This document shows, one piece after another, positions 27,066 through 36,004 of a DNA stretch of 55,785 nt (within the stretch, counting starts at the first letter, position 1; every line of letters begins with the position of its first letter). This stretch comes from a bacterium. Its GTDB lineage: Bacteria; Fidelibacterota; UBA8477; JABMPR01. The DNA lies in contig JABMPR010000003.1 in the NCBI GenBank assembly GCA_013202895.1, positions 1-55,785 on the forward strand, in the 5' to 3' direction. The position numbers were made by a program, and so were the translations under genes. Below the pieces are notes generated by a model. That model was not told the origin of the DNA and ran no database searches. It saw only the letters and a list, made by a program, of their open reading frames with translations.

Positions 27066-27653
27066 ATGAAAATATTTAAAAGTACTGTTTTTACGGCTGC
27101 TTTATTACCTGTAGCCTATCTCATTTTTGGTCTGGTTGGTGATAAGCTGGGTGCCAACCCTATAGAAACACTTCTGCACAAAACCGGATTTTGGACATTA
27201 ACTTTTCTAATGATTACGCTTAGTGTCAGCCCTGTTAGGAAGCTTAGCAACTGGAATAAAATCATAAAATTTCGTCGTATGCTGGGTTTGTTTGCCTTCT
27301 TTTATGCCTGCCTGCATTTCACAATTTATCTTGGTCTAGATCGCCAATTCGAATGGCAGGAAATTGTTGAAGATCTTTCAAAACGTCCTTATATCACAAT
27401 TGGCTTTACAGCACTAGTTATGTTAGTTCCCCTAGCAATTACATCTACAAAAGGCTGGATCCGTAAGTTGGGAAAACGATGGCAGAAATTACATCGATTA
27501 ATTTATGTTATTGCCACTGCCGGAGTAGTACATTTTTGGTGGTTGGTTAAAAAAGACATTACAGAACCACTGATATTTGCCCTAATACTTAGTTTATTAA
27601 TGACTTTCAGACTAGCGCTATTGAAAATAAAGCTTCAAGCCATACAGAAATAA
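27066..27653 (+). CDS. msrQ: Haem b membrane subunit MsrQ (YedZ)
   Basis: A 195-residue ferric-reductase-like membrane protein with about six helices that passes electrons from the quinone pool or cytosolic flavin reductase to MsrP. The recognisable stretches are LHKTGFWTLTFLMITLSVSPVR, FRRMLGLFAFFYACLHFTIYL (haem His) and KRWQKLHRLIYVIATAGVVHFWW with two further His. It forms an operon with msrP (10-bp gap). The length is slightly below the usual 200-210 residues. The orientation and pairing make the assignment secure. Confidence 0.95.
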   Translation: MKIFKSTVFTAALLPVAYLIFGLVGDKLGANPIETLLHKTGFWTLTFLMITLSVSPVRKLSNWNKIIKFRRMLGLFAFFYACLHFTIYLGLDRQFEWQEIVEDLSKRPYITIGFTALVMLVPLAITSTKGWIRKLGKRWQKLHRLIYVIATAGVVHFWWLVKKDITEPLIFALILSLLMTFRLALLKIKLQAIQK

Positions 27654-27674
27654 TTATATACTTTTCCTGCTTAC

Positions 27675-27690
27675 ACCACTACAAAGTGGT
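27675..27690. terminator. Short hairpin between convergent genes
   Basis: ACCACT, loop ACAA, AGTGGT; no U tract on either strand, so its role as a terminator is doubtful. Confidence 0.25.
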
Positions 27691-27760
27691 AGAAATATTG
27701 TATGTTAAAACCGCGCAATATAGCCATACAAGATGACCGCTTTGATTTGAGCAAATAATT

Positions 27761-29176
27761 TTATGCCTCTGGTGAAATTGGATTCGCAGGGTGCTGTGAA
27801 GGGAAAATTCCCGGGCTCTCAATCACACTCATACTTTTCCACTTGCCTCCCAAAAACCGGCCCCAAAAAGTTAACCCCATTGTTATTATGAAAAGTGAGC
27901 AGAAAGCCCATGGCAGATAAAGGCTTGAGTGAAATATGTCTACAGCTATGTAAGTTGGAATAATCAATACAAAAATAGAAAGGGCGGTGGTAATTCTCAT
28001 GACAAAATGTGTATCACCGGCACCCTTCACCGCTGAAGAGTATAAGATGCTGAGGGTGTCAAACAGGGCATAGACTGCTACAAAACGAAGTAAAATTATT
28101 GAAACCCTGACAGTTTCTGCAGATGCATTAAAAGGGGCAATAAAGACCTCTGGCAAAAAAATGTAGAGAAGTGTACACAGGATCATATACAACATTCCCA
28201 GTTGAACTCCCGAATTGGCAGCATAGGCCGCGGTCTCGGGTTTTCCAGCGCCAATGTTCTGACCCACGCTCATAGAGAGGGCAATCCCCAAACCGAGCAT
28301 TGGCATAAATGCCAGACTATTGATGTTTATGGCAATGTTCGTAGCCGCAAGTTCCATTTGACCAATGCGACCGAGAATGAGAATAAATCCGGTAAAACCC
28401 ATGATCTCCAGAAAAAAATGCCCCCCGCTTGGTAATCCATATTTTAAGAATCGTTTCATAAACGAGATATCCCAGGATCTGGATGAAAAGACATGGAATC
28501 GAGATTCATTTTTAGGACGAAAAATCAAAATTACATAAAGCAATATCGAAGAAAATCCTGCAATGATGGTGGCAATGGCAGCGCCGGCAATGCCCAGTTC
28601 AGGGAAGATCCCGATACCGAAAATTAACAGATAGTCTAGGATGATGTTTGTGACAGTCGTGAATAAGTTGACCCACATAACTGGCCAGTTATTTCCCTGC
28701 CCGGTGAAAAAACCAGCAAAGGCAGCAGAGAGGATCGGTCCCAGGCCACCAAAACAAAGAATTCTGAAGTAGCTACTTTCCAATAGCTGTATTTGTTGGT
28801 TGTGCCCGATGAGTTGAAATAGTTCGGTGGATAATGGTGCTATCAAGAGGATAATAATGGCTCCAAACAGAGAGAGGTAGAGGCTATGCCAGAGTACAGT
28901 CCCAACCTTATGATCTTCCTTCGCTCCTATATACTGCGATACAAAAGTGCCGGCATAACTGACGGTACCAATAAAAAGACAGATAAATGAGAAATTTAAA
29001 ATCCCGGCCGGCATTGCTGCAGCCAGCGCCTCTTCTGAGTGCCAGCTGAGAAACATGCGATCGACGAATTGTTGAATTGACCAGGACCCGGTGCTCAGGA
29101 TTAAGGGAATTGCAACGACGAGGATATGACGGTAACCAAACTCTGCTCGCCATCTGGATTTCATGTAGTTAAGCAT
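27761..29176 (-). CDS. MATE-family efflux transporter
   Basis: A 471-residue inner membrane exporter with twelve helices in two homologous halves, using a Na+ or H+ gradient to expel organic cations or drugs. Typical stretches are near the N-terminus (LSTGSWSIQQFVDRMFLSW), then GTFVSQYIGAKEDHKVG, and in the second half LGIALSMSVGQNIGAGKPETA and SSAVKGAGDTHFVMRI. AAAGGG lies 8 bp before the ATG. It is a single minus-strand gene with a long leader that contains a strong hairpin (29331-29373), perhaps a control element. The substrate cannot be read from the sequence; the closest branch is NorM/MepA-like. Confidence 0.93.
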   Translation of the reverse strand: MLNYMKSRWRAEFGYRHILVVAIPLILSTGSWSIQQFVDRMFLSWHSEEALAAAMPAGILNFSFICLFIGTVSYAGTFVSQYIGAKEDHKVGTVLWHSLYLSLFGAIIILLIAPLSTELFQLIGHNQQIQLLESSYFRILCFGGLGPILSAAFAGFFTGQGNNWPVMWVNLFTTVTNIILDYLLIFGIGIFPELGIAGAAIATIIAGFSSILLYVILIFRPKNESRFHVFSSRSWDISFMKRFLKYGLPSGGHFFLEIMGFTGFILILGRIGQMELAATNIAININSLAFMPMLGLGIALSMSVGQNIGAGKPETAAYAANSGVQLGMLYMILCTLLYIFLPEVFIAPFNASAETVRVSIILLRFVAVYALFDTLSILYSSAVKGAGDTHFVMRITTALSIFVLIIPTYIAVDIFHSSLYLPWAFCSLFIITMGLTFWGRFLGGKWKSMSVIESPGIFPSQHPANPISPEA

Positions 29177-29330
29177 TTATTGAAACCCTTTACATCTTAG
29201 GTCAATCTGCAATTCTGATTCACAGCGGGGTAAAAATGATTAGAATATTTTCACTATTCTATCAACAATATTTTTGAACCTATTAATAGACATTATTTTG
29301 ATGTTTGCAATAAATGAATTTTATCACCGG

Positions 29331-29373
29331 CACTCACAGACTACCCTGGTTGTGGATAAAGGGTAGGTGAGTG
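29331..29373 (-). other. Long imperfect hairpin in the leader of the MATE gene
   Basis: CACTCAC pairs with GTGAGTG and, inside, TACCCT with AGGGTA, around a 12-base loop; thirteen pairs with small internal loops. It lies about 155 bp upstream of the MATE start and has no U tract, so it is not a simple terminator. Confidence 0.45.
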
Positions 29374-29470
29374 GGATAGAGCGGATTTTATTCTAAAAAA
29401 ATCCAGATCTCCAATAATCGGTGATCGGAAGACTCAATAATGGGTGTCGCGGATCGAAGATTCTAATTTT

Positions 29471-29510
29471 AAAAAAACAGGCCTCTCTGGTAGTTCAACT
29501 ACAAGGTGAA
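29471..29510 (-). terminator. Possible terminator of the kinase cluster
   Basis: On the minus strand GTAGT-TGA-ACTAC can fold within a longer imperfect stem, and a run of seven U follows at 29477-29471. It lies after the kinase gene and LVIVD remnant. Confidence 0.35.
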
Positions 29511-29531
29511 TCAACTTGAAATAATTCGTTT

Positions 29532-29661
29532 TTAGTCATCATCATCTGAAATTTTTAGCCCGCCTAACCCTCCAGCCACAAAAAGATAATCTCCCTTTAC
29601 CTTTACATGGTTTACGGGAATAAAATTAAAAGTGAAGACGCCGAATGGATTTATCGCATTT
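29532..29661 (-). pseudogene. C-terminal remnant of an LVIVD-repeat beta-propeller protein
   Basis: Immediately after the kinase stop codon, a minus-strand frame reads NAINPFGVFTFNFIPVNH then VKVKGDYLFVAGGLGGLKI and ends SDDDD-stop. The repeat VKVKGDYLFVAGGLGGLKI is a textbook LVIVD blade (a beta-strand with GDYLFVA and GGLKI). There is no start codon or upstream part, so the rest of the gene was lost at the point where the kinase cluster begins. It is good evidence of a rearrangement junction near 29660. Confidence 0.6.
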
Positions 29662-31614
29662 TTAAGCTATTCTATTTTGAATTTCAGCTGTCTCGTGTTT
29701 CTCGTCATATTCCTTAATAGTCAGCCTGAATGTGGTTCCAACATCCTTTTCACTAATTAAATCAATCGAAATGTCATTCATTTCGCAATGTTGTTTCGCA
29801 AGTGACAAACCAAGACCAAGCCCTTGATATCTTTTTGTATACCCGACACTTTCTTGAGAGAAAGGTTCAAATATCTGCTCTTGATATTCCTCTGAGATCC
29901 CGATTCCCGTATCCTCAATTGCTAAAATTACATTGTCCCCATGTTTTTTCGTTGAGATTTTTATATAACCTGCGTTTGTGTATTTAAATGAATTATCAAG
30001 CAGTACAAATAGTACACTGTCGACACTTTTCCTGTCTGCATATATTGAAATATCATCTGCACAGAACTCAGTTTTCAATTCAAGATTCTTTTCCGCGATG
30101 ATATGGGAATGTTCAATTATAAGACTTTCTATACACTCTTTCAGATCGATCTTTTCCCTGCTTAAGGCGTAGGTTCCGGTTTCCATCTGAGAAATGTCAA
30201 GGATTTCATGTACAGTCTGGATCAATCGTTTACCGCTGGTATTGATCATCTCGAAAATTACCTGGTCTTCATCTCCAATCAGATCTTTAAATTTAACTTC
30301 AAGCAATTGTGAAAATCCAAGCATGGAATTTAATGGAGTTCTGATTTCATGTGACATATTTGTCATAAAAAGGGTCTTAACATTAAGAGCTCTTTCTGCC
30401 TGACTAAGTGCATCTTCCAGCTTATTTTGCGTTATGATACTTTCACTGATATCCCGAATGGCGCCAACAGTCCCTATCGGTGTACCGTTTTTGTCCTTTA
30501 TTAAAGCAATAGAAAGACTGCCATGGAAATAGTCCCCGTTTTTTTTCTTAAACTCAAGGATGTCAATATTTAGATATCCATCCAGCAATAATTTCGCAAG
30601 TTGATCCTTTTTATCTTTGCTGCTGAATATATTCTCTTTGAGTAAGACTAAATATTCCAGGCCTTTTAATTTATTAAGATTGAATCCAAATATCCTTTCA
30701 ACAGAAATATTGCAGGAAAGAATATTAAACATCATATCAGTTGAAAACACAGCATCAGGGATTGCATCATATGTGGTCTGCAATGTCTGCTTTGAATCAA
30801 GCAGCTCAGCCTCAATACGCGTGCGTTCTTCGATCTCTTTCTGTAATTCCTTTGTCCGGTCTTCCACACGATCTTCAAGTTCTGTATTGAGCTGTTCCAG
30901 ATCGTTTTTAACTAACTCCAGATTGTCTAACATGTGGTTGAATGCCTTTGATAATTGACCGACCTCATCGCTGGATTCTCCAACCGTTCTTTGTCTGAGA
31001 TCTCCGGCAGTTATTCTTTTTACTACAATAACCATTTTTTTCAAGGGCTTGGATATTATTCCGGCAATACTCAATGCAATCGCTATCCCGATAATAAAAA
31101 GGACCAGACTTATCATTAAGATTGAGGCATGAAATCTATAAATTGCGGCGTTGATCCTATTCAGATATGCGCCCAAAAAAAGTTTACCAATTTTCTCTTC
31201 ACCCAGCCAGATATCGGCTTGGATTTTTTCAATTTGCCATGATATGTCAGTGTACGGAATGCTTGCCTGGATATTATAATTGTATTTCTCCGCCTCTTTC
31301 AAATTGTACGCTGAAAACAAACTTCCAGTTGAATCGGTTATTATCAAATATGCTATATCTGGATTACGGATGGTGCCCGCTAAGACCATCTCAGCTTCCT
31401 TATGATCATCAAAGTAGAGAGCCGGTCCGATACTTAGACCAATCATCTCAGCGTTATTTGTATATCGCTCAACAAAAGAACTGATAGCCTGTTTTTGATA
31501 GATGCTTGGGAAATAATAATAAATGAATATTGAAATACCGCCAAGCAACAAGGTTATGGGAAAGACTAATTTGAAGTCAATAGACGGGTATGCTTTAAAA
31601 ATTGCTCGTAGCAT
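29662..31614 (-). CDS. Membrane sensor histidine kinase (HAMP, PAS, HisKA, HATPase)
   Basis: 650 residues: membrane helix at 16-34, periplasmic sensor of about 125 residues (IGLSIGPALYFDDHKEAEMVL), second helix at about 162-188, HAMP (KPLKKMVIVVKRITAGDLRQR), coiled coil, PAS at about 270-395, HisKA with His422 (NMSHEIRTPLNS), and HATPase with DTGIGI and GLGLGLSLAKQHC. It lacks its own receiver; two single-domain receivers lie upstream in the same cluster. Its catalytic part closely resembles that of the 1600-residue hybrid kinase. It is the last gene after the TonB receptor and YfiR genes, 68 bp after YfiR, suggesting that it reports on periplasmic or uptake events. Confidence 0.93.
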   Translation of the reverse strand: MLRAIFKAYPSIDFKLVFPITLLLGGISIFIYYYFPSIYQKQAISSFVERYTNNAEMIGLSIGPALYFDDHKEAEMVLAGTIRNPDIAYLIITDSTGSLFSAYNLKEAEKYNYNIQASIPYTDISWQIEKIQADIWLGEEKIGKLFLGAYLNRINAAIYRFHASILMISLVLFIIGIAIALSIAGIISKPLKKMVIVVKRITAGDLRQRTVGESSDEVGQLSKAFNHMLDNLELVKNDLEQLNTELEDRVEDRTKELQKEIEERTRIEAELLDSKQTLQTTYDAIPDAVFSTDMMFNILSCNISVERIFGFNLNKLKGLEYLVLLKENIFSSKDKKDQLAKLLLDGYLNIDILEFKKKNGDYFHGSLSIALIKDKNGTPIGTVGAIRDISESIITQNKLEDALSQAERALNVKTLFMTNMSHEIRTPLNSMLGFSQLLEVKFKDLIGDEDQVIFEMINTSGKRLIQTVHEILDISQMETGTYALSREKIDLKECIESLIIEHSHIIAEKNLELKTEFCADDISIYADRKSVDSVLFVLLDNSFKYTNAGYIKISTKKHGDNVILAIEDTGIGISEEYQEQIFEPFSQESVGYTKRYQGLGLGLSLAKQHCEMNDISIDLISEKDVGTTFRLTIKEYDEKHETAEIQNRIA

Positions 31615-31682
31615 GGATATTTGCTTTTAGTGATACGTCAATAATATATGCGCATTATTGACTGATATAAGCGCAGAAGTGA

Positions 31683-32255
31683 TCATCCTTTTACAGTTAC
31701 CATCTTTAATAATTGAGAACTAAAATCTGCGCCGATCAATTTACAAACCCCGATATTGATAATAATCTCAGGTTTACCCCCTTTTTCGCTGAAGGTTACT
31801 GATACATTTTGATCAATGTAGGTCTGCACACCGCTCATGCTGAGTATATTATTGGAATTTAAGACAGCTATTATTGTCTCAACATTTACTGCGCGCAACG
31901 GAGCAATATATGCGATTTCGACCTTCTGCCTATTCAACTCTTTTTCCATTTCTGCAAAATTATCTAGCTCCAATGGTATAATGCGTATTGGTCTGCCCTG
32001 AACCTTTAATTGATGTATTTTATTCTGTTCAACGAACTCATTCATAATATTTAATGAAGTACGATAGTTACTCTGATAAATAATAGCAATGTTCAGGGTT
32101 GCATTTGTGTTGCTTCGCAGGTTCCTTTCAAAAGTCAGGATCTTTTGGACCAGTATATACTGAAGTTCTACTGGAAGTTTTATTTCCTGACTAACGATTA
32201 CATTCGGTAGTAGTATCATAACTGTTAACACCAGTATATGTAGTAATCGTTTCAT
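31683..32255 (-). CDS. YfiR-family periplasmic protein
   Basis: About 190 residues with a signal peptide (MKRLLHILVLTVMILLPNVIVS) and the YfiR/DUF4154 domain: LQYILVQKILTFERNL, an IAIIYQS strand, IAYIAPLRAV, and the diagnostic end IINIGVCKLIGADFSSQLLKM. In Pseudomonas YfiR restrains a membrane diguanylate cyclase from the periplasm. Here the neighbours are a membrane histidine kinase and a TonB receptor, so it may instead restrain the kinase; that is inference. I use the ATG at 32255 rather than a GTG two codons earlier. Two conserved Cys of YfiR are not both present: only the one near the C-terminus is seen. Confidence 0.8.
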   Translation of the reverse strand: MKRLLHILVLTVMILLPNVIVSQEIKLPVELQYILVQKILTFERNLRSNTNATLNIAIIYQSNYRTSLNIMNEFVEQNKIHQLKVQGRPIRIIPLELDNFAEMEKELNRQKVEIAYIAPLRAVNVETIIAVLNSNNILSMSGVQTYIDQNVSVTFSEKGGKPEIIINIGVCKLIGADFSSQLLKMVTVKG

Positions 32256-32320
32256 GTTCACATCTTAAGAATAAATCAAGTGTCTCTGATTAAACAATAT
32301 TCCTTATCTATAAAACTAAT

Positions 32321-34325
32321 TCAATGTTGAATAGGAAAGTTCTGCCGTCCTGCCTTATTGAAGGCAAATCTTCCGCTGATATTGGTGTAACATGTTCGTA
32401 GCCACCCGGTAAAATCAATCTCAGCATCAAGGAGATTCTTGACCCGTAATGATACCCTGAAATGATCTAACAGCATGGGGCTCGCTAGCTGCAAATTGAC
32501 CAAGAATATTGGTTCCGTTTTTGTGCGAAGTACTGTTAATCGTTCAGACTCATATTCCAATTCAAGCGCTGCGGAGAGTATGGGTGCAAAATAGTAGTAA
32601 TTACCCGCTTTTAGCATTTGGGCTGGGGAATTAGTGAGCTTCAGCCCAGTCCTGGTATCTTCTGTCTGCTGATAAATATATGAAATATAACCATGCATAG
32701 ACCGACTAAACCGGTAGCGTAATTCTGCTTCAATCCCGGAGGATTTAATCTCGCCAACATTTTGATATTGTCCAAGTGAATCAACCGGATCGATTACCGG
32801 ATCGATCATTTCTTTCATCTGATTATTAAATAGAGAAACTGTTGTGTACATCTGTTGTTTCAGCCTTTGTTCCCAGACAATTTCATAAGTGGAGATTTTT
32901 TCAGAATTTAATTCGGAATTTCCTTTCACCTCAACTTCGTCATCGTAATAGCTCTCGTATATATTTGGAGTACGAAATGCGGTTCCCAGAAGGGCTTTGA
33001 AAGTAGTTTTTAGCAGGGGATGATATATTATTGCCGCTCTTGGGCTGGTTGTGCTGCCATAAGTTGAATAATTATCATTTCTGACACCAAATAAAACTGA
33101 AAGATTTTCCAGTGCCTGGTACTCGTTTTGAACATAAAATGAGATCAGATTAAATGGATAGTTGTCATCATAATATGGCGGGTCATCATCCTCGATTGTG
33201 TAATCATCCCAGGCTGTGTAATCTGCTCTGAAATTATTTATTGATTCGACACCCACAACCAGGCGGTCAGATGGAGAGATATCCCATTGATAACGTAATT
33301 CGATCCCAACACGGTCTCCATAGGTTGTTTCGTAGTAATTGTAAACTTCTTCCTCCTCTTCATAAGGCCACACACCTTCGAAGTAATAGCGATCAGCAAA
33401 GACTCGTAAAAACAGGTTCATATTCACACCAATATTGTTCTCATACTTTATATCGAGGAAACTCCAATTATCTACAGATTTTGCGTCGGGATTATTAAAT
33501 GCGATGTAGTAAACAGCAGTTGGAATTCTCTTTGAACGAGAAGATACAAAACCTTGAAACGATAGATTCCCGTACTTGATTGTTGTGTTTAACCCATAAT
33601 ATTCGTTCAGGTCCATCCCCTCGGCGATGCCATTGTTGGTTTCCGGTGAGTCATACTCAGCAAAATATAGATCATCCCCCGTTTTCTTTGATAGCATTGC
33701 GGCAAAGGTAAAATCTACTCCTCCTGCAGTCTTCCTGCCGTATGCAGCACTACCCTTGATCTCTCCAAAACTTCCAACTTCAATGGATGATTCGATGCCA
33801 TCCTATGGTATTACCATCTCTCGTGATAACATTGATAACCGCAAACATTGCACTGGTACCATAGAGTGCTGAACCTGGACCTCGGATTATTTCGACACGA
33901 TCTACAAGACGTAAATCTAGACCAAAGTAGGTTCCAAATGGCGCAGAGCCATAAACTGATTCGTTTAAAGAATGCCCGTTTAGTAGAAAGAGTGTCCGAT
34001 TGTTGTAATCTGAAGGTCTACTGAATCCCCGCACACCGACATATTCATAATTTCTGTCGTTACTTATATAGAATCCCCGGATAGTGTTCAGGAGTTCATC
34101 CAATGTTCTATAACCATAAGCCCTGATGTCGTCAGATGTCACAATTGATATTGAGGCAGGTGCTTCGTATGAGAATTGCTCATACTTCGAGGCGGTACTC
34201 ACCTTGATATTCAAAAGGGCTTCCAGAGAGGCCAGATCCGAATCCTCCACATTATCCTGAGCAAGAGCGGGTGTAATTAAAATGGCACTCAGAATAAGTC
34301 CCACACACTGTCTAATGTCTTTCAT
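32321..34325 (-). pseudogene. TonB-dependent outer membrane receptor, broken by a one-base frameshift
   Basis: The N-terminal part (from ATG 34325, signal peptide MKDIRQCVGLILSAILITPALA) carries the plug domain: SIVTSDDIRAYGYRTLDELL, YVGVRGFSRPSDYNNRTLFL, VDRVEIIRGPGSALYGTSA and VINVITRDG. It runs out of frame near 33802, where one extra C (G in the gene) in a CC pair shifts it. Removing that base joins it to a frame continuing IDGIESSIEVGSFGEIKG into the beta-barrel, which ends at 32321 with a normal close. So the gene is full length, about 667 residues, except for one base. It could be a true null allele or a sequencing error. It lies between the receiver genes and YfiR. The ligand is unknown. 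Confidence 0.85.
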
Positions 34326-34381
34326 TTTGATGTTCCTTACATTTTGACTGACCGGATTTTCATTGATTATCTCAAGCATAA

Positions 34382-34828
34382 TTATATTGACATTTTTCCT
34401 TTTTGACCAAGCAGATCTCGGATGGTTTTCATAAATTCTTGTACGTCAAAAGGTTTTCTAAAAGTAGAATCTGCACCAAATGTAAGCGCATATTTCAGAT
34501 AATCATATTGGCCAATACCTGTATATCCTGACATGACAATTATTTTTACCTCTGGATAGTCTCTCTTCAGCTCCCGCACTATTTCGATGCCCTCTTTCCC
34601 AGGCATGATGATATCCGTGATAACAAGATCTATGGGGTGCTTCTTGAGAAGCTCCATGCCATCAATACCGTTGTCTGAAGTGAAAACTACATAGCCTTGA
34701 CTTTCAAGCAACTCGATGAATAATTTTCTGATCGAATCATCATCATCCATTACCAATACTGAGGCGGGGAATGTTTTTGTTTCGTTATCCAGCATGACTA
34801 GATACTCCATATGGTTCAGGGTTTTCAT
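34382..34828 (-). CDS. Single-domain response regulator
   Basis: 148 residues, nearly all one receiver domain: VLVMDDDDSIRKLFIELLES, phospho-Asp in LVITDIIMPGKEG, a Ser/Thr switch in IIVMSGYTG and Lys in FRKPF. No output domain, so it acts by protein contact or within a phosphorelay. The first 20 residues (MKTLNHMEYLVMLDN...) are untypical and the real start may be one of the inner Met codons. It precedes the TonB receptor in the minus-strand cluster and is a candidate target of the kinase at 29662-31614. Confidence 0.9.
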   Translation of the reverse strand: MKTLNHMEYLVMLDNETKTFPASVLVMDDDDSIRKLFIELLESQGYVVFTSDNGIDGMELLKKHPIDLVITDIIMPGKEGIEIVRELKRDYPEVKIIVMSGYTGIGQYDYLKYALTFGADSTFRKPFDVQEFMKTIRDLLGQKGKMSI

Positions 34829-34928
34829 TATATATTAACCACTGTCAGTAAATGAGCCATAAGTTATTATTAAACAGCGTGTGCTAACCAATCGATCTAA
34901 AATGAAGTCGATTGGAATGCATCGTTTG

Positions 34929-35318
34929 TTATGAGTTCCCAATTAAATATTGGTTTATTTTCTCGATCACTGCCGCTCTATATACTGGTTTATTTAGAAA
35001 ATCATCACAACCAGCATTAAATGCATTCAGCCTGTCTGATTCAAATACATGGGCCGAAACAGCTATGACGGGCAATTTCATCCATGCTTTTTCCTTCCTT
35101 AAAAATCGAACAAAATCAAGACCATGCTCATCACCCTCAAGGGATAGATCCAAGAGAATGATATCAACTTCATTGTCGCTAATTTGTTGCTTGGCGCTTT
35201 CAACTGAATTTGCTGAGAGTATGATAAAATCATTCTTTAAATAGAGGTACATCAGTTTCAGAGATCCAGGATCATCCTCAACAACGAGTACAGTCAGTTT
35301 TTTTTCTTCAAAGTTCAT
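34929..35318 (-). CDS. Single-domain response regulator resembling the hybrid kinase receiver
   Basis: 129 residues, one receiver: VLVVEDDPGSLKLMYLYLK, phospho-Asp in IILLDLSLEGDEHGLD, Thr/Ser switch in VIAVSAHVF and Lys in FLNKPV. It aligns along its length with the C-terminal receiver of the 1600-residue kinase (LLDLSLRGDEDGLDLA, VAVTAHAF, YLSKPI), more than with the next receiver. It is the first gene of the minus-strand cluster, 100 bp ahead of the second receiver. It is a likely phospho-acceptor of the nearby membrane kinase. Confidence 0.92.
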   Translation of the reverse strand: MNFEEKKLTVLVVEDDPGSLKLMYLYLKNDFIILSANSVESAKQQISDNEVDIILLDLSLEGDEHGLDFVRFLRKEKAWMKLPVIAVSAHVFESDRLNAFNAGCDDFLNKPVYRAAVIEKINQYLIGNS

Positions 35319-35776
35319 ATCAAAAGCACTATTCGGTTTTTCCCATCATTGCAATAAACATTATAACAATATACATAATCTATAATTTTCAATTTCTATG
35401 CCAGCTGAAAAATAACCCATAACACCATGTTATATATAAAGTTCTGAAGATTCTCCTTATTATCATAGAGCAAGAAGTGTAAGATAAAGTAGACACTTAT
35501 TGATAATAATTGAATAATTTTCTGATCTATTTGATCTATTCGATGCTAAATATATAATAAATAGGAATATATGTAGAAGAATTGAATAAGATGACAATAA
35601 TAATCTTGTATTCTGGTTGCTTTAAGTTTAAGCTAAAGAAACGAGTTCGGAGGCAGGTAAGTGAAAGGCATGCGATTCCCGTGCATCATTCATAACTCCT
35701 GGTCAATACGATTGATAGGATGAAAACTGAAGATACTGTTTGGTTATATCAGGGAGATTTATGCAGGAGGTAGAAA
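35319..35776. other. AT-rich spacer with divergent promoters
   Basis: About 460 bp between divergent genes. It is very AT-rich with no supported frame. It should contain the promoters of the signalling cluster (minus) and of the cytochrome-like/beta-barrel pair (plus). No specific operator was recognised. Confidence 0.35.
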
Positions 35777-36004
35777 ATGTTCAAGTTTAACATGATCTCC
35801 ACCATAGCGCTGCTTTCAACAATACAAATTTATGGTCAAACATCCACCTGGTCCCAAATACAGGATGAAATATAAAGTAATAATTGCACGGTCTGCCATT
35901 ATGAGGGATCATCCTTTGCTCAGCCGTTTCTGGAAGCAGAGGAGAATTTTAAGACAGAATTCAGACTGGTATTAAGCAATATCGATAAGGAGAGTGAAAA
36001 ATGA
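35777..36004 (+). pseudogene. Small exported c-type cytochrome-like gene with an in-frame stop
   Basis: AGGAGG lies 6 bp before the ATG at 35777. A signal peptide (MFKFNMISTIALLSTIQIYG) leads to STWSQIQDEI, then TAA (35873-35875). Without a frame change the sequence continues SNNCTVCHYEGSSFAQPF, a haem c attachment motif CTVCH, and ends NIDKESEK with TGA overlapping the next ATG (ATGA). The pattern ...IQ.EIF...C..CH is typical of small secreted cytochromes in this superphylum, so a single base change has probably created the stop. The rest of the protein is short for a working cytochrome, so it may be truncated as well. Confidence 0.6.
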
